From assembly GCA_963969595.1 (NCBI GenBank), contig OZ018408.1, forward strand, positions 36,270,108-36,334,107: a stretch of DNA of 64,000 nucleotides, written 5' to 3'. Within the stretch, counting starts at the first letter, position 1. Each line of letters opens with the position of its first letter. The notes beneath the pieces are model-generated. The model had not been told where the DNA came from. It saw nothing but the letters and a program-made list of their open reading frames with translations, and ran no database searches. Made by a program: the position numbers and the translations under genes. The stretch is from Neckera pumila. Its lineage: Eukaryota; Streptophyta; Bryopsida; Hypnales; Neckeraceae. Below are positions 37,452 to 48,708 of this stretch, one piece after another.

Positions 37452-38384
37452 TTAACCCCTAAAGGACCGAGGTGATTTTCCTACCAAAAACCATTCAAAA
37501 CTGTCATTTCTATTGCAAAGAGAAAAGAGATTAAAAATTTGTTTTTTTTTGCATATCCAACCGTAAGATCTTGTACTTGACTAGTATATGAATATGTGGA
37601 AGAAATTTCAGAAACTTTGACCATGTAGATTGCAAGATATATGCATTTAAAGTGAAGAAAACAAATTTTTTTCCACCTTGCTTCACTAGATTTTTTGGCT
37701 TTGAATCTTTTTAGTTCAAATTTTTTGCACTACTGATTTCGATTTTCTACTTATTTATGTTAAGTAGTTGAGTTGAGAATCTACCAAAAAAATTTAGGAA
37801 AAAAAGCACTTAATTTTCACTCATTAAAAAATTGTTAAGTAGAAGTAGGTACAAGATTGAAGAAAAAACTAAATTGTTAATAGCTTTTAGATGGAATTGA
37901 ATCACAATAATCCCAACCGTGAGATTGTCCTAGCAAGAAAATCTAACCCTATCTAACAAAAAAAATTGAAAAATTCTCAAAATTGCATTCAAAAATGAAT
38001 TCTACAACTTATTTTTTCAAGAAGATGCTTAGATTGCCCGAAAAACTAAGATTGTCCATAACTTTCTCATTATTAGTCCAAATTGAATGAAACAAAGCTT
38101 CACATGTAGACAAAAATATAATCTTTGAAGAAAAAATTTGAAAAAAAATTATTTTGACTTTTTGTGATTTTTTTTGGGCTGCCCGCAAAATTCCAATTTT
38201 ACTTATTGTGCCATAACTTTTGCTCCCAGGCATCAATTAAAATAAAAATTATATATTCGCAAATATCTTGCAAAAATACACAACCTCAAAAAATCCCAAA
38301 AAATATTACTAAAAATTGAGATCGTAGGAACCTGCCCAGACCCAAATTGTCCCCCGAGGGGACAACCGGTCCTTTAGGGGTTAA
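37452..38384 (-). mobile_element. TTAA-family element, young copy
   Basis: 933 bp with TTAA at each end, nearly identical to 23270-24202. The hairpin TTGTCCCCCGAGGGGACAA is present. The right TTAA is followed directly by another truncated family member (AAAGGACCAAGGCC). Confidence 0.92.
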
Positions 38385-38568
38385 AGGACCAAGGCCTTTT
38401 TTCTGCCAAAAAACACTCAAAACTGTCATATCTATAGAAAAGAGTAAAAGAAATTTGAAAAATTGTTTTTTTTGCACATCTGTTTATAGGATCTTACACG
38501 TAACTAGTATGAGAATATGTAGAAAAATTTCAAAACTTTAAACCGTATAGATTGCAAGATATCCATGT
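38381..38568 (-). mobile_element. Truncated TTAA-family element
   Basis: It shares TTAA 38381-38384 with the copy to its left and reads AAAGGACCAAGGCCTTTTTT, as if the terminal CCCCT had been lost. The family interior continues through GTTTATAGGATCTTACACG and TGCAAGATATCCATG, then stops where the fold-back element begins at 38569. Confidence 0.7.
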
Positions 38569-38850
38569 TTAACCCTAAATGTTTTTGACTATGTTTTCAC
38601 CAAAAAAGCTCCAAAATTGCCATTTCTAATACAAGTACCAAATTTTAGAAAAAAAAACATTTTTGAACACATATAACTGTAAGACGTTGTAGTACACTAA
38701 TTTAAAAAGATGTGGAAAAAATTTCAGAATTTTCCACTATGTTAATTGCAAGATATTAAAATTTGAATTGAAAAATGTCCAAAATGGTAGCTACTCTTTG
38801 GATTCATTCTTCAAGGCATTAGGAGAGATTTGGGGCCATTGGAAGACTGC

Positions 38851-38897
38851 AAGTTATCTTGCGTTCCCAGACTACGGGAACGCAGGATAACTGCTGG
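38851..38897. repeat. Short perfect-stem hairpin
   Basis: GTTATCTTGCGTTCCC pairs with GGGAACGCAGGATAAC with one G-T-type mismatch and a short loop. It lies in DNA inserted into the left arm of the fold-back element. Confidence 0.7.
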
Positions 38898-39073
38898 CTG
38901 ATGTGGTTGAGCCAGTGTCACGTCATTTTCAAAAAAAATAAATAAATAAATAAATTTTTGCTTAGAGTTATATTTTGGCAAAAATAAAAAAAATAAAAAA
39001 ATTTTGAAAAAATAAAAATCTGACAACTCGTACCACTGTTCACAAGGTTGGGCCAGATTGGGGAACGGGCCTA

Positions 39074-39163
39074 AAACGGCCCTCTAGAGGCTCCAAATGT
39101 CCCCTAATGGCAAGTTAGCTAACTTGCCATTAGGGGACATTTGGAGCCTCTAGAGGGCCGTTT
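39074..39163. repeat. Perfect 90-bp palindrome
   Basis: The 45 bases on each side of 39118/39119 are exactly complementary, with no spacer; the centre reads AAGTTAGCTAACTT. A third, inverted, partial copy of the arm lies at about 39651-39700. Confidence 0.95.
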
Positions 39164-40128
39164 CCTAAACAAGTTGTCTATATGCTTGAAAATTTTCAGA
39201 TCATTTGGAATTGTACAACATATAGGAAAAAAATAGTAAGTAGGAAGAGGTAGAGAATGATTCAAAATACTAAATTGTCAAGAATTTTGTTAACACTAGA
39301 TTTATATGCACGTGGAAAGCTTTGAATCCTTTCATTTTTATTAATGAGATGAAAGTTATAAGGAGTTTTAGTTTAGGATAGTTTATGGGTAGACATGAAG
39401 TCTCTACTCTAAAATAAAGAAATCCTTTATTTAACTTAATTTTCAATATTTTTGGAAAAAAATAAATCCATTAGGTGTATATTGTTTATTACAACATTAC
39501 AACCATTGGGATTGGCATTTTTCAAATCTTTAAATAAACGGTCAACGATTTTGTATTTTGAATCATTCTTTACTTCTTTCTACTTACTATTTTTTTCCTA
39601 TATATTGTACAATCCCAAATGATTTGAAAATTTTCAAGCATGTAGCTAACTTGCCATTAGGGGAGATTTGGAGCCTCTAGAGGGCCGTTTTAGGCCCGTT
39701 CCCCAATCTGGCCCGACCCTGTAAACAGCGGTACGGGCTATCAAATTTTTATTTTTTCAAAAAAAATTTATTTTTTATTTTTGCCGTGATTTTCAAGCAT
39801 GTAGTCTACTTGCCTTGAAAAATGAATCCAAAGAGTAGCCACCATTTTGGACATTTTTTCAAACAAACGTGACCTTATGAAGTGCAATTGCCCAAATTTT
39901 TGCAGGGACAAAAAAAGGATTTTTGTCAATTCAAACATTATTATCTTGCAATCCACATGGTGGAAATTTCTGAAATTTTTTCCACGACATCTTGAACTAG
40001 TGTACTATAAGATCCTACATTTACATGTTTCCCAAAATGTTTCTTTTCTAAAATTTGGTACTTGTATTAGAAATGGCAGTTTTGGAGCGTTTCTAGTGAA
40101 AACATAGTAAAAAATCTTTTGGGATTAA

Positions 40129-40544
40129 GCTGATTTTATGGGCAAGTGAAAGAATAATCCTTGAAAGCACTTTAGTATACATTATTTTGGATACCGTATA
40201 AATAAGTTGTAAAATTTCAAAATATTGTTTGTAGGTGTACCAATAATTGACAATAGATTCTTTTAGGTTTTTCATATTTTAATTATGTACATCTTAAATC
40301 TTCAAATTTTAAATTACAATGTTTTTTTATAGGTCCAAATGTACATGTAACATTAAGGCAATGATACTTGTGGGTGATCACATTGTACCTTCCTTCAAAG
40401 CATGTAAGAGCCACAACTTACAACAATAGAATCTCCCTAAAGCAATACTCTATAAACAAATAAACTTCTCCAAGGTAATATTGTCAAACCAGTCCCGCAT
40501 TTGTCCCCATACAAAGGCTTTGACTAAAAATGAACTTCCATAAT
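40129..40544. other. AT-rich spacer with no gene
   Basis: It contains a fragment similar to the TAAGGTAACT MITE interior (ATTTTGGATACCGTATAAAT near 40181). No coding signal was seen. Confidence 0.5.
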
Positions 40545-41474
40545 TTAACTCTTAAAGTTCCATAACTATGTTTTCACCAAAAACGCTAAAAAATAGTCAT
40601 TTTTAGTACAAGTATCCAAATTTTGACAAAAAGGACATGTTTTGACACAGATAACCATAGGATCTTGTAGTATGCTGACTTGAGAACATGCGGTAAAAAT
40701 TTCAGAAATTTCCACCATGTGGATTGCAAGATATAAGCATTCAAATTCACTAAAACCATTTTTTGGCCCTGCGGAAAACAGGGCAGAAATACTTCACAAG
40801 CTCACTTTTCTATGAAACAAAGTCCAAAATGAGAGTGCTTCTTTAGATTCTTTTTCCTAGACAAGTTGGCTACATGTTTGAAAATTTTCACTTCATTTGG
40901 AATTGTACAACATATAGGAAAAAAACAATAAGTAAATAGTAGTAGAGAATGATTCAAAATACTAAATTGTCAAGGATTTAATTATGGAATTGAAAAATGC
41001 CAACTCCAGTGGTTGCAATGTTGTAATAAATGATCTACATCCCAAAATTCATTTTTTTCAAAAAATATTGAAAATTAAGTTAAACAAACAACTTCAAAGT
41101 TTATTTTAGAGTAGAGAATCCATAACTGCGCGCAAACTAAAAATCTTCATAACTTGACTCATTGATCAAAATGAGATGATTCAAAGCTTTTTACGTACAT
41201 ATAACTCTTAAAAACGAATTTCAAGTTTTCATTTTTGAAAAAAGTGATTTTTTCTGATCTGCCCGGACTGTATGGTTACGAAAAAAAGTAACATATTAGG
41301 CCATAACTTTTGACTCACATTTCCAAATGTCCTAAAATTTAATGTATATAAAAGATATTCCATGTCCCCACCTTCCATTAAACTTAGGGCCAAAAAGATG
41401 AAAATATCCAATCACACGTACCTGCCCAAGATTTCTATGTAGCCAAAAACGCAAGTTGGTCTTTTAGGGGTTAA
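40545..41474 (-). mobile_element. TTAA-family element, subfamily 2, reverse orientation
   Basis: 930 bp bounded by TTAA on both sides, beginning TTAACTCTTAAAGTTCC and ending GGTCTTTTAGGGGTTAA. It is collinear with 30543-31472 in reverse (for example GGCCATAACTTTTGACTCA near 41310). Non-coding. Confidence 0.88.
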
Positions 41475-41693
41475 TAACCTCTTTAATGTAATCTTGTCAA
41501 GCCAATCCTGGACCTATCGGTTTAGAGAGGTTCTACTATATAGATCTGGGAGGGTATAACATTGTATAACGAGGCAATGGTCCTCCACATGCTGGGAAGA
41601 TATTATACCTCTTTAGATACCTTGCAGGAATTTATCAATTGATTCAAGGATTGGGATTGTTGAAGAGCCATCAATAGGTCAATTTTGTCCACC

Positions 41694-42096
41694 AAGGTAG
41701 GAGGTTGTAAAAGCGACCCTCTCCTTCAAACCGGCCCTATAATTAGTTGTAGAATGGATTGCAGGTGATCCTTGAATGGACCACTTTAGCTATTGAATGC
41801 ATCAAAGAAAAATTAGTTTTCTATTGCAAGAGCCAATCATGAACTTGATTTCCTCAAATCACTTTAGAAGTTGCAAGGGTACGGATTTTGGGAGACCTAC
41901 GGGTCACAAATAGGTACCTACAACAGAAATCTTTGAAAATTTCAAAAATCCTTCAAAAAATATGAAACCACTTGTGTTGCGTTCGGCATCTATTTTGCTT
42001 TCTTTGAAAAATGAGCTAAAAATAATTCAAATCATGCAAACCTATGAAAAAGGCGAATCAGCCCTTAAAGGGTCGCTTTTAGAGCCTCCTACCTCA
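41694..42096 (+). mobile_element. TAAGGTA-family MITE
   Basis: It starts AAGGTAGGAGGTTG and ends AGAGCCTCCTACCTCA, about 403 bp. It is collinear with 1445-1834. Non-coding. Confidence 0.7.
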
Positions 42097-42931
42097 TAGG
42101 GATTTTTTTTTTGTTGACACAAGTGTATTAAACAACACATTGCAAGGGATTTCCGTCAGGTAGAGAGGTTGATTTCCCGCCAGATAAACACAACATGCTG
42201 CCGCTAGATATCAAACCTGGAACCATGCCATTTGATTTGGGTACCTTTCCACCATCATCTGATAGTTTAGGGTCATCTCAAACCACCAGAGATCTCCTTT
42301 TCAAGGATGCAAAAGGGACCCCTGCCTCATTGGTAATAACCAATGTTATGGAGAAAGTAACAAGCAAATGGGGCCACATTTCAAGGCAGGAATGAACCAA
42401 AAAAATTCAGAAAAATTGAGCTCAAGACCGCGGGTGAGAAGGGCATGCCATCAATGGAGAATTGGACACCTGATGCCAGCCCCTGCTGCCATCGATGGGA
42501 AACCAACCCCTTTTTGTCAAGATGTCGGTGGTGACATCGAGAGAGGCAGTGTCAGCGCGGCCATACTCCGCCTTTGACAGCCATCACTGAGGTGGTCACC
42601 TCAGCCATACCGGTAGCACACTGTACAACCCTCTTTTCTTGCCTTACAAGGGACAAGCCTCATGGCAACGTCGTGCTCCTGTAGTGGCCGCGACGACAAA
42701 GTGGGGGGGTTGACAGGATAAAATTGTTGGGGGGAGCAACCATTTTGTTTTTGCATTTATACCTTGCTTTGACGAAAAAATCTCTCAAACAAAGTATTGA
42801 GTCCTAAGTTGGAACAATTGGTCAGAAGTGACAGCTTCTGTTGATAGCTTCGAAAGTTGTAATAAATCTGGCGATAGCTTCGGAAGTTAGCAAAATGTAT
42901 CAGAAGAAAGAAGAAATTCAATCCTAATTTT
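42097..42931. other. Unassigned higher-GC segment
   Basis: More GC-rich than its surroundings. It starts after TTGTTGACACAAGTGTATTAA, a phrase partly echoed at 43240-43260 (AAAAGTGTATTAAACAAG). Two short overlapping frames (42195-42395 and 42368-42577) resemble no protein I recognise. It may be a retroelement or gene fragment; I see no RT, GAG or protease motif. Confidence 0.3.
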
Positions 42932-44069
42932 TCAACCCCTAATGGTTGGAGGGTGATTTGGAAGAGGAAAAGTCCAAAATTGTCAATTTTTGATGCATTA
43001 AAGAATTAACTGTGAAGTTGGTCCTGTGTTTGGAAACTAGTGTCAGAGGGAGGTTTAACTACAAATAGTACAAAACAAACACAACACCAAACTCCATTAG
43101 TTTGAGTTTTGGTGCTCCAGGGAGTTTTGTTGTGTGTTTTTCCTAAATTCCGGCTCCTGGTCCCACATTGCACGCCTTTTTACAATTTAACTCCATTGTT
43201 CAAATTTCAATTTTTTTAACATGTTTTTGAATTGCAGCTGTACAAAAGTGTATTAAACAAGTAAGGCAATGTACGGAAAAAAATTCAACCCATTTGACTA
43301 CGTGAATTGAAAGATTATAATGTTTGAAGTAAAAAAAACTTATTTTATTCTTGGAAAACAAAGGCAACAAACTTTGAGTCCTTTTGGAATAAAAATTTCG
43401 CTCTATACAAAAATGGTCATATTGTTATCATTCATAAGTATATGATGTTAGGTTCACTCATGAAATATTTGGAAGCAAATGTGGAGTCTAGCTTACTCTA
43501 AACCACTCTGCAATGCAAGTAAGTTAAGTGAATTGGCAATGCACTAGTCATTTTTTGATGGCTTCTTATGCAATGAGAAATTTTTTAGTTGAAATCTAAT
43601 GGGTGAAAAGTTAGAGACAAACACCTGGAATATGGGGGGGAAATTTCAAGAACTTTGACTTCACAAATTGCAAAATAATAGAGCTTGAAGTTAGAAGAAA
43701 ATGCTTTTTACTAAAACCGCCCCAATATAGCTAATAAAGTTTGAATCCTCTTAGAATGTGATTTGAAAACTCTTTTTTTTTTAGATAACTATACGCCATA
43801 TTTTGTTATATATATGCTTGCCAAATTTTCAAAACGGGAAAGTATTTTTGCAAAAAACACCCAAAAAATGCCCAAATTGTCCAAAAATTCAAAGCAACAT
43901 AACCTTTGATTCATGCATCTAGTCAGAAAAAAATTATATTCCTACTAAGGAGGTACATGCTCACACCTTGTGTCAAAATTTTGTGAACATTGAACTAAAA
44001 TTGACTTCATAGGAACCTACCTTGATTTTCAATTGTCCATTTAACAAATAATTGGCCTCTGGGAATTAA
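42932..44069. mobile_element. Probable diverged TTAA-family element
   Basis: The left end is TCAACCCCTAATGGTTGG and the right end is TTGGCCTCTGGGAATTAA. Family phrases such as CACAAATTGCAAAATAATAGAG and CAAAATTTTGTGAACATTGA-like tracts occur inside. It is longer (1138 bp) and decayed. Confidence 0.4.
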
Positions 44070-45111
44070 TGATAGAAATATGTTGTCACCTATTATAATC
44101 AACAATTTAAAGTAGCCTTGTATTTTAGCTTAGACAATTGGAGTTCAACCTGTAATTAATCCCAAGGCTAGAATTTGTCTATGCAATGATGTAGAGTAGC
44201 ATAAAGAGATGTTGCTAATGTTTTGCATTGTCTTGGACTTTAACAGCAATTGCAAAAGTGGGGTCAAAGTAGTGACTCAAAATATAACAAATTTGCAAAA
44301 AAAAAATAGATTACAATGCCCATTCAATGGCAACTTCAATGATCACAATTTTGTATTGTTTGAATATATGGTGCCAATACAAACATATTTACTATATGAT
44401 TCCCATCCTAAATGCTAGCCATATATTCATTGGATATAAGAGGGTTTGATTTCAAATTGAGCGTGTTCACACAAGTGGTGTTTTGTGTAACTAAGATAAT
44501 AAAGATCTAATCCAAAACTAAAATTGTACCAACCAAAGAGTTGTTAGGCCAGGTCCTAGTCATCTAATGATTTGGCGTGGATACAATACATGCTTAAATT
44601 TATTCATCTACAACCAAAGATCAAGGCTTCAACATTTCATTGTTATAACTAATTTTGTATTCTTTTTGCATGTGACACAAGGCGTACCACAATAATTCCC
44701 TACTATACATCTAATATTTATTTACAAAGACATTATGGGCTACTTACATGAATTTTTCTAGATTTGTAAGTGCAACTTTGTGCACTACAATATAGAGCAT
44801 GTTGTGCTGCTATGTCAAAGGAGGGAATTGATTGCAATGCAAAGAATGGAGCCCCCAAAATACATATCATCTTTACAAAAGAAAAATAAAATTCTCACTT
44901 GCATTGTATATTGGTTTTACATACAACCATAATGCTATAAAAAAAATTGAAAATAACTACTCCAGTTTCTTATTGGTGAAAAAAAATCTCATCCTAATTT
45001 AACATTTCATGAAGTACAAGGTGTTTTTGTGTATGCAGAAAAGATATCATTTTATTGCACCCAAACAAGTGCACAATGATCCGTTTAGGGCTAATCCTCA
45101 AATATCTCTAT
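44070..45111. other. AT-rich DNA with no gene seen
   Basis: No coding frame or element terminus could be supported. Confidence 0.5.
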
Positions 45112-45751
45112 TTAATGTTCCAAAGTCCTAGGTTTCCTTGTGGACTTTTGGAATTGCAGATAGGCTTGTGTAACTTCAGTTTTTGACATGATTTTTGAAA
45201 TATTTTTTGAAGATATCTAACTACATTAGATTTTTAGAAATACAATTTTTTCTTTCAATCGGTGTTTGAGAGCAAAAGTTATTCCACCTTAAATCCAAAA
45301 TATAGTTTGTCAGCCATAATAAAAAGAAATCGCAAAAAGTGAGTTTCTTAATTGTTTTTTTTTCAATGGCTACATTTTTGTCTACATATGAAGCTTTGAT
45401 TCATTCCAATTGGATTAGTGATGTGAAGGTTATGGAATTTTGTTTGATGGGCAATCATTGCATCATCTTAAGAAACAACCTATAGAATTCTTTTTTGACT
45501 TCAATTTTCACAATTTAAAACTCCACATAGTTTACTTTGGCTGCCCTAGAACAATTTCACCATTGTGATTAGTATATTTTAATTCCATTTTAGAACTATT
45601 TAGAATTTACTTTTTCTTTCTATCTTATATCCATTTCTATTTAACAATTTTTTCAAGAATGAAAATCAAGTGTATTTTTTAAAATTCTTTTCTCCTACTA
45701 TAAATTCAATTCTTCAATATGAAAAAAAGGCCTTGGGACTTTAGAGATTAA
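45112..45751 (+). mobile_element. Internally deleted TTAA-family element
   Basis: 640 bp, starting TTAATGTTCCAAAGTCC and ending GGGACTTTAGAGATTAA. The left half is collinear with 31928-32856. The right half is deleted between TTCAATTCTTCAATATGAAA and the terminal AAAAAGGCCTTGG. Confidence 0.75.
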
Positions 45752-46240
45752 TGTGATAAAATCACTTTTCTCTCTAAATGCCTAAGTTAAAGATAAAGCC
45801 AATGCTTATTTTGAAAGCTAAATAAATCTTTGATTATGTTTCTTTTATAATACGGGACATAACATTCTTCTATCACTCAAAAAATACAAGATGTGATTAT
45901 AAAAAAAATATTTTATAGTATTTCTAAAATCTTCCTTTTATACTTGAATGATGATGCAGACTTTTCTTGTCCACTAGATGACAGAGAATTCTTTTATGTT
46001 GTAGGATAGAAGAAGGATGTTCATCCTTTGGAGTTTTGTGTAGAAAGGGGAGGTCTTACATAGTAGTTTGACCTCCAATGACTGCTCTTGGATTTTTTGA
46101 AGCAAATGATTCATACGGTACCAAAAAAGATGAGTTCCATAGTGACTAGCCATCCTTCAAGGGGTAAGTTCCAAACCAACTTATTTCATTTTTGTGTTGG
46201 AAACAACCACTTTTGACCATTTGAGGTGAAAAATCCCTTC

Positions 46241-46654
46241 TAAGGTAGGAGGCTCAGAAATCGACCACATAAGGGCTGGTTTGCCTTTTTCATGTGGTTC
46301 CTTGGCTGGGAATATTTTTAGCTCATTTTTCAAAGAAAGAGAAATATATGAGGAATTTAACACAAGTCATTTCATATTTTTCCGAGAATTTTTGAATTAG
46401 TTATGAATTTTCAAATGAGATGTGTTGTAGGTCCCTATTTATAACCCTAGGTCTTCCATGAACCATTCACTTGCAATTCTAAAGAAAGATGGCAAAAGCA
46501 AAGAAAACGATTGGCTCTTGCAATTAATAATGCATTCTTCCTTGATTCATTCAATGACTATAGCGTTCACTTTTAGAACCACCTCATGTCCATTTCACAA
46601 CCATTTGTAAGGGCGGTTCTTAATGCTCGTGCAATTTAAGAGCCTCCTACCTTA
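46241..46654 (-). mobile_element. TAAGGTA-family MITE, reverse orientation
   Basis: 414 bp with termini TAAGGTAGGAGGCTC and GAGCCTCCTACCTTA, a 14-15-bp TIR. The interior is the inverse of 1445-1834 and is well conserved. Non-coding. Confidence 0.8.
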
Positions 46655-46681
46655 GCATTTTTTCCTACATTACTAACTAAT

Positions 46682-46760
46682 TTAACCTCCAAAGGACCCC
46701 TGGTACAAAAAAACGTGGTACAGAAGCCACCTGGTGGCCCTATGGTCCTTTTAGGATTAA
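46682..46760. mobile_element. 79-bp mini-element with TTAA-family ends
   Basis: TTAACCTCCAAAGGACC on the left and GGTCCTTTTAGGATTAA on the right. The remaining 45 bp hold an internal GCCACCTGGTGGC palindrome. It is a terminal-only derivative or an independent MITE. Confidence 0.65.
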
Positions 46761-46919
46761 CAAGACTATAATTTTGATGTTTCTTTTGTTAATTGGCTCA
46801 TAGTTCCATAACCAACTTCAATAGCACAATTGCACAAGCAAATTCTTGGGTGTCCAAAAATGATTAGATGTTTTGGAAGGATTTCCAGTGTCTAAATGTA
46901 AAGGAGAAGCACTTTAAAA

Positions 46920-47105
46920 CCAGCAATGTACCCAAGTGCGACAATTTCTTGATATAGTAGTCGTTTTTTAGAATGTAAACCTAGAGGGACCATAGATAGC
47001 TTATCATTTCATCAACAAACAATAAGCTATCTATGATCAAACTAGATTTCAGTTTTTAAATGACTCCATTGTCTAAAAATGATCGCAATTGGGTACACTA
47101 TTGGT
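46920..47105. repeat. Fold-back sequence of about 180 bp
   Basis: The arms pair along most of their length. TGTACCCAAGTGCGA is opposite TCGCAATTGGGTACA, and CATAGATAGCTTAT is exactly opposite ATAAGCTATCTATG around a loop of about 20 nt. It looks like a small fold-back MITE. Confidence 0.7.
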
Positions 47106-47448
47106 TTGGGTTTTTCTCCCTTAATCACATGGTCTAAGGTAGAGCCATCCATTCCCAACTAGTGTCCCATTTCCAACCTATAGGTGGACAAAAAAGAATG
47201 TATTATTGGATAGTTGCAAGAAATGCTTGCCATTTTTGAGTAGGAAATAATGATTAAGAAAAAAGTTTTTGAATGATCAGAATTGGAAGAGTCTAGAGGT
47301 TGGGTTTAGAACACTTTTTGCCTCCCAAAATTTATAATAATTTCAGTTCAAACAATAAAATTACCACATTTTTTGCAATCCTTGTCATTTGTATCGCATG
47401 TATCCTTGTTATCGATGTACCTCTGAAAAATATTTGTTTTGCCTTCAC

Positions 47449-47725
47449 TAAGGTAACTAGAATCGCACGGTTTCTAAAATCGCACACTTGATATACTTGC
47501 CTAAAATGTACTCCCACTATTCATGTGACTATGATTGCTTTTAAGTGCACCTATTTTCAACACTTTGGAAATTTGTAGTTTATTGGCACAGTGTCCAAAA
47601 AATGCATCTAAGAGAATCTACAATCTCGTTTTGACTACCAATGGGACCCCACAAAAAAAATTCAATACAATAGTGAAAAGCATGTTGAATTGCTTAATTG
47701 TGCTATTTAAGGCGCAGTTACCTTA
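47449..47725. mobile_element. TAAGGTAACT-type MITE
   Basis: 277 bp, from TAAGGTAACTAGAATCGCAC to the inverse of TAAGGTAACTGCGCC. It is related to 29692-29977. Non-coding. Confidence 0.65.
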
Positions 47726-48031
47726 CTCCAGATCATGTTGGAATTATTTATTTGGTCGGTTATGAGTGGCTCTACCTTACAAGAAATTTAAGCCTCACAA
47801 CTAGAATTAGAAATTGTGGGATGCATTATTATGATTACTACTCCAACAATAAATGTAATTGATATGAACAATTAACAACTGTAATCAAAACATCACATAT
47901 CTGAAATACAGACTCTAACAGCATGATTTATTAATTTCACCTTATGTTCCTTGGCAAATTTTAATGTATCTGACCTAATGCATGATTGCAAGACTAGCAT
48001 TTTCTTGATAAGATTCTCAAAGTTATGGAGC

Positions 48032-48122
48032 TTAACCCCTCAGCCTGGGGCCACATTCACACAAGGGTAGTGAAAAGCTGTGGAATAAATCATAATCTTG
48101 TCTTTTTTTAAGAGGAGTTTAA
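48032..48122. mobile_element. Possible 91-bp TTAA mini-element
   Basis: It starts TTAACCCCTCAGCCTGGGG, like the 959-2305 terminus, and ends GAGGAGTTTAA. It is followed directly by another family start (TTAACCCCTTAAAGGAC at 48119) whose right end I could not find. Confidence 0.35.
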
Positions 48123-48708
48123 CCCCTTAAAGGACAATGCCTTCAAGTTTTGAACAACTGATGAAAACAAACAAGTCCCAAGCACAGAAATGCATTTTTT
48201 CATCCATCATTTCTTTGACAGATTTGTCTTTTAGTTCTTTAACATTTGTATAGTAGAGATTTGGAAGACTTTGATTTGCAAATATTCTAATGTTCAATAG
48301 ATATTGGTAGGTGTGGCCTCAAAAAGTAGCCTTTTTTAGTTCAGAAAAATGGCCCCTTTGAAAATGACTAGAATTAAAAAATAAAATAAAAATCTCCCAA
48401 AATCACAATATGATTAAAACTTAACATTTTGAGCTTCAAGGAAAATTCTACATTCCCTTGGTGTACTTTCAAGGTCTATGCATCCACAAATTTGAAAGCT
48501 TTTTTTTCCTTATGTGATTAGAAATTCAAATTTTTTTCTTACAAAATGCAATGAAAACTTTTGCATTAATAAAAAGCTTATAATAGTTACAGGAAAATGT
48601 TAGGATGGAGGTGGTGTTGGAGGTGGTTATATACACTTTATATACTAAATATGCATTGTCAAGTGATTTGCCACAACCCGTTGTCACAAATATGATCACG
48701 TTTTCATC
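48123..48708. other. AT-rich DNA, possibly a one-ended decayed element
   Basis: Only the left terminus of a TTAA-family element is recognisable. No gene was seen. Confidence 0.35.

Larger units (their letters stand above)
38569..40128. mobile_element. Double-ended fold-back TTAA element
   Basis: The element is 1560 bp. Both ends derive from the same (right) end of subfamily 2: the left outer 250 bp are the inverse of the right outer 300 bp (AACACTAGTGTACT/GTAGTACACTAA regions, and AAAATGGTAGCTACTCTTTG against CAAAGAGTAGCCACCATTTT). The central part contains further nested inversions and the 90-bp palindrome. It is bounded by TTAA at 38569-38572 and 40125-40128. Confidence 0.8.
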
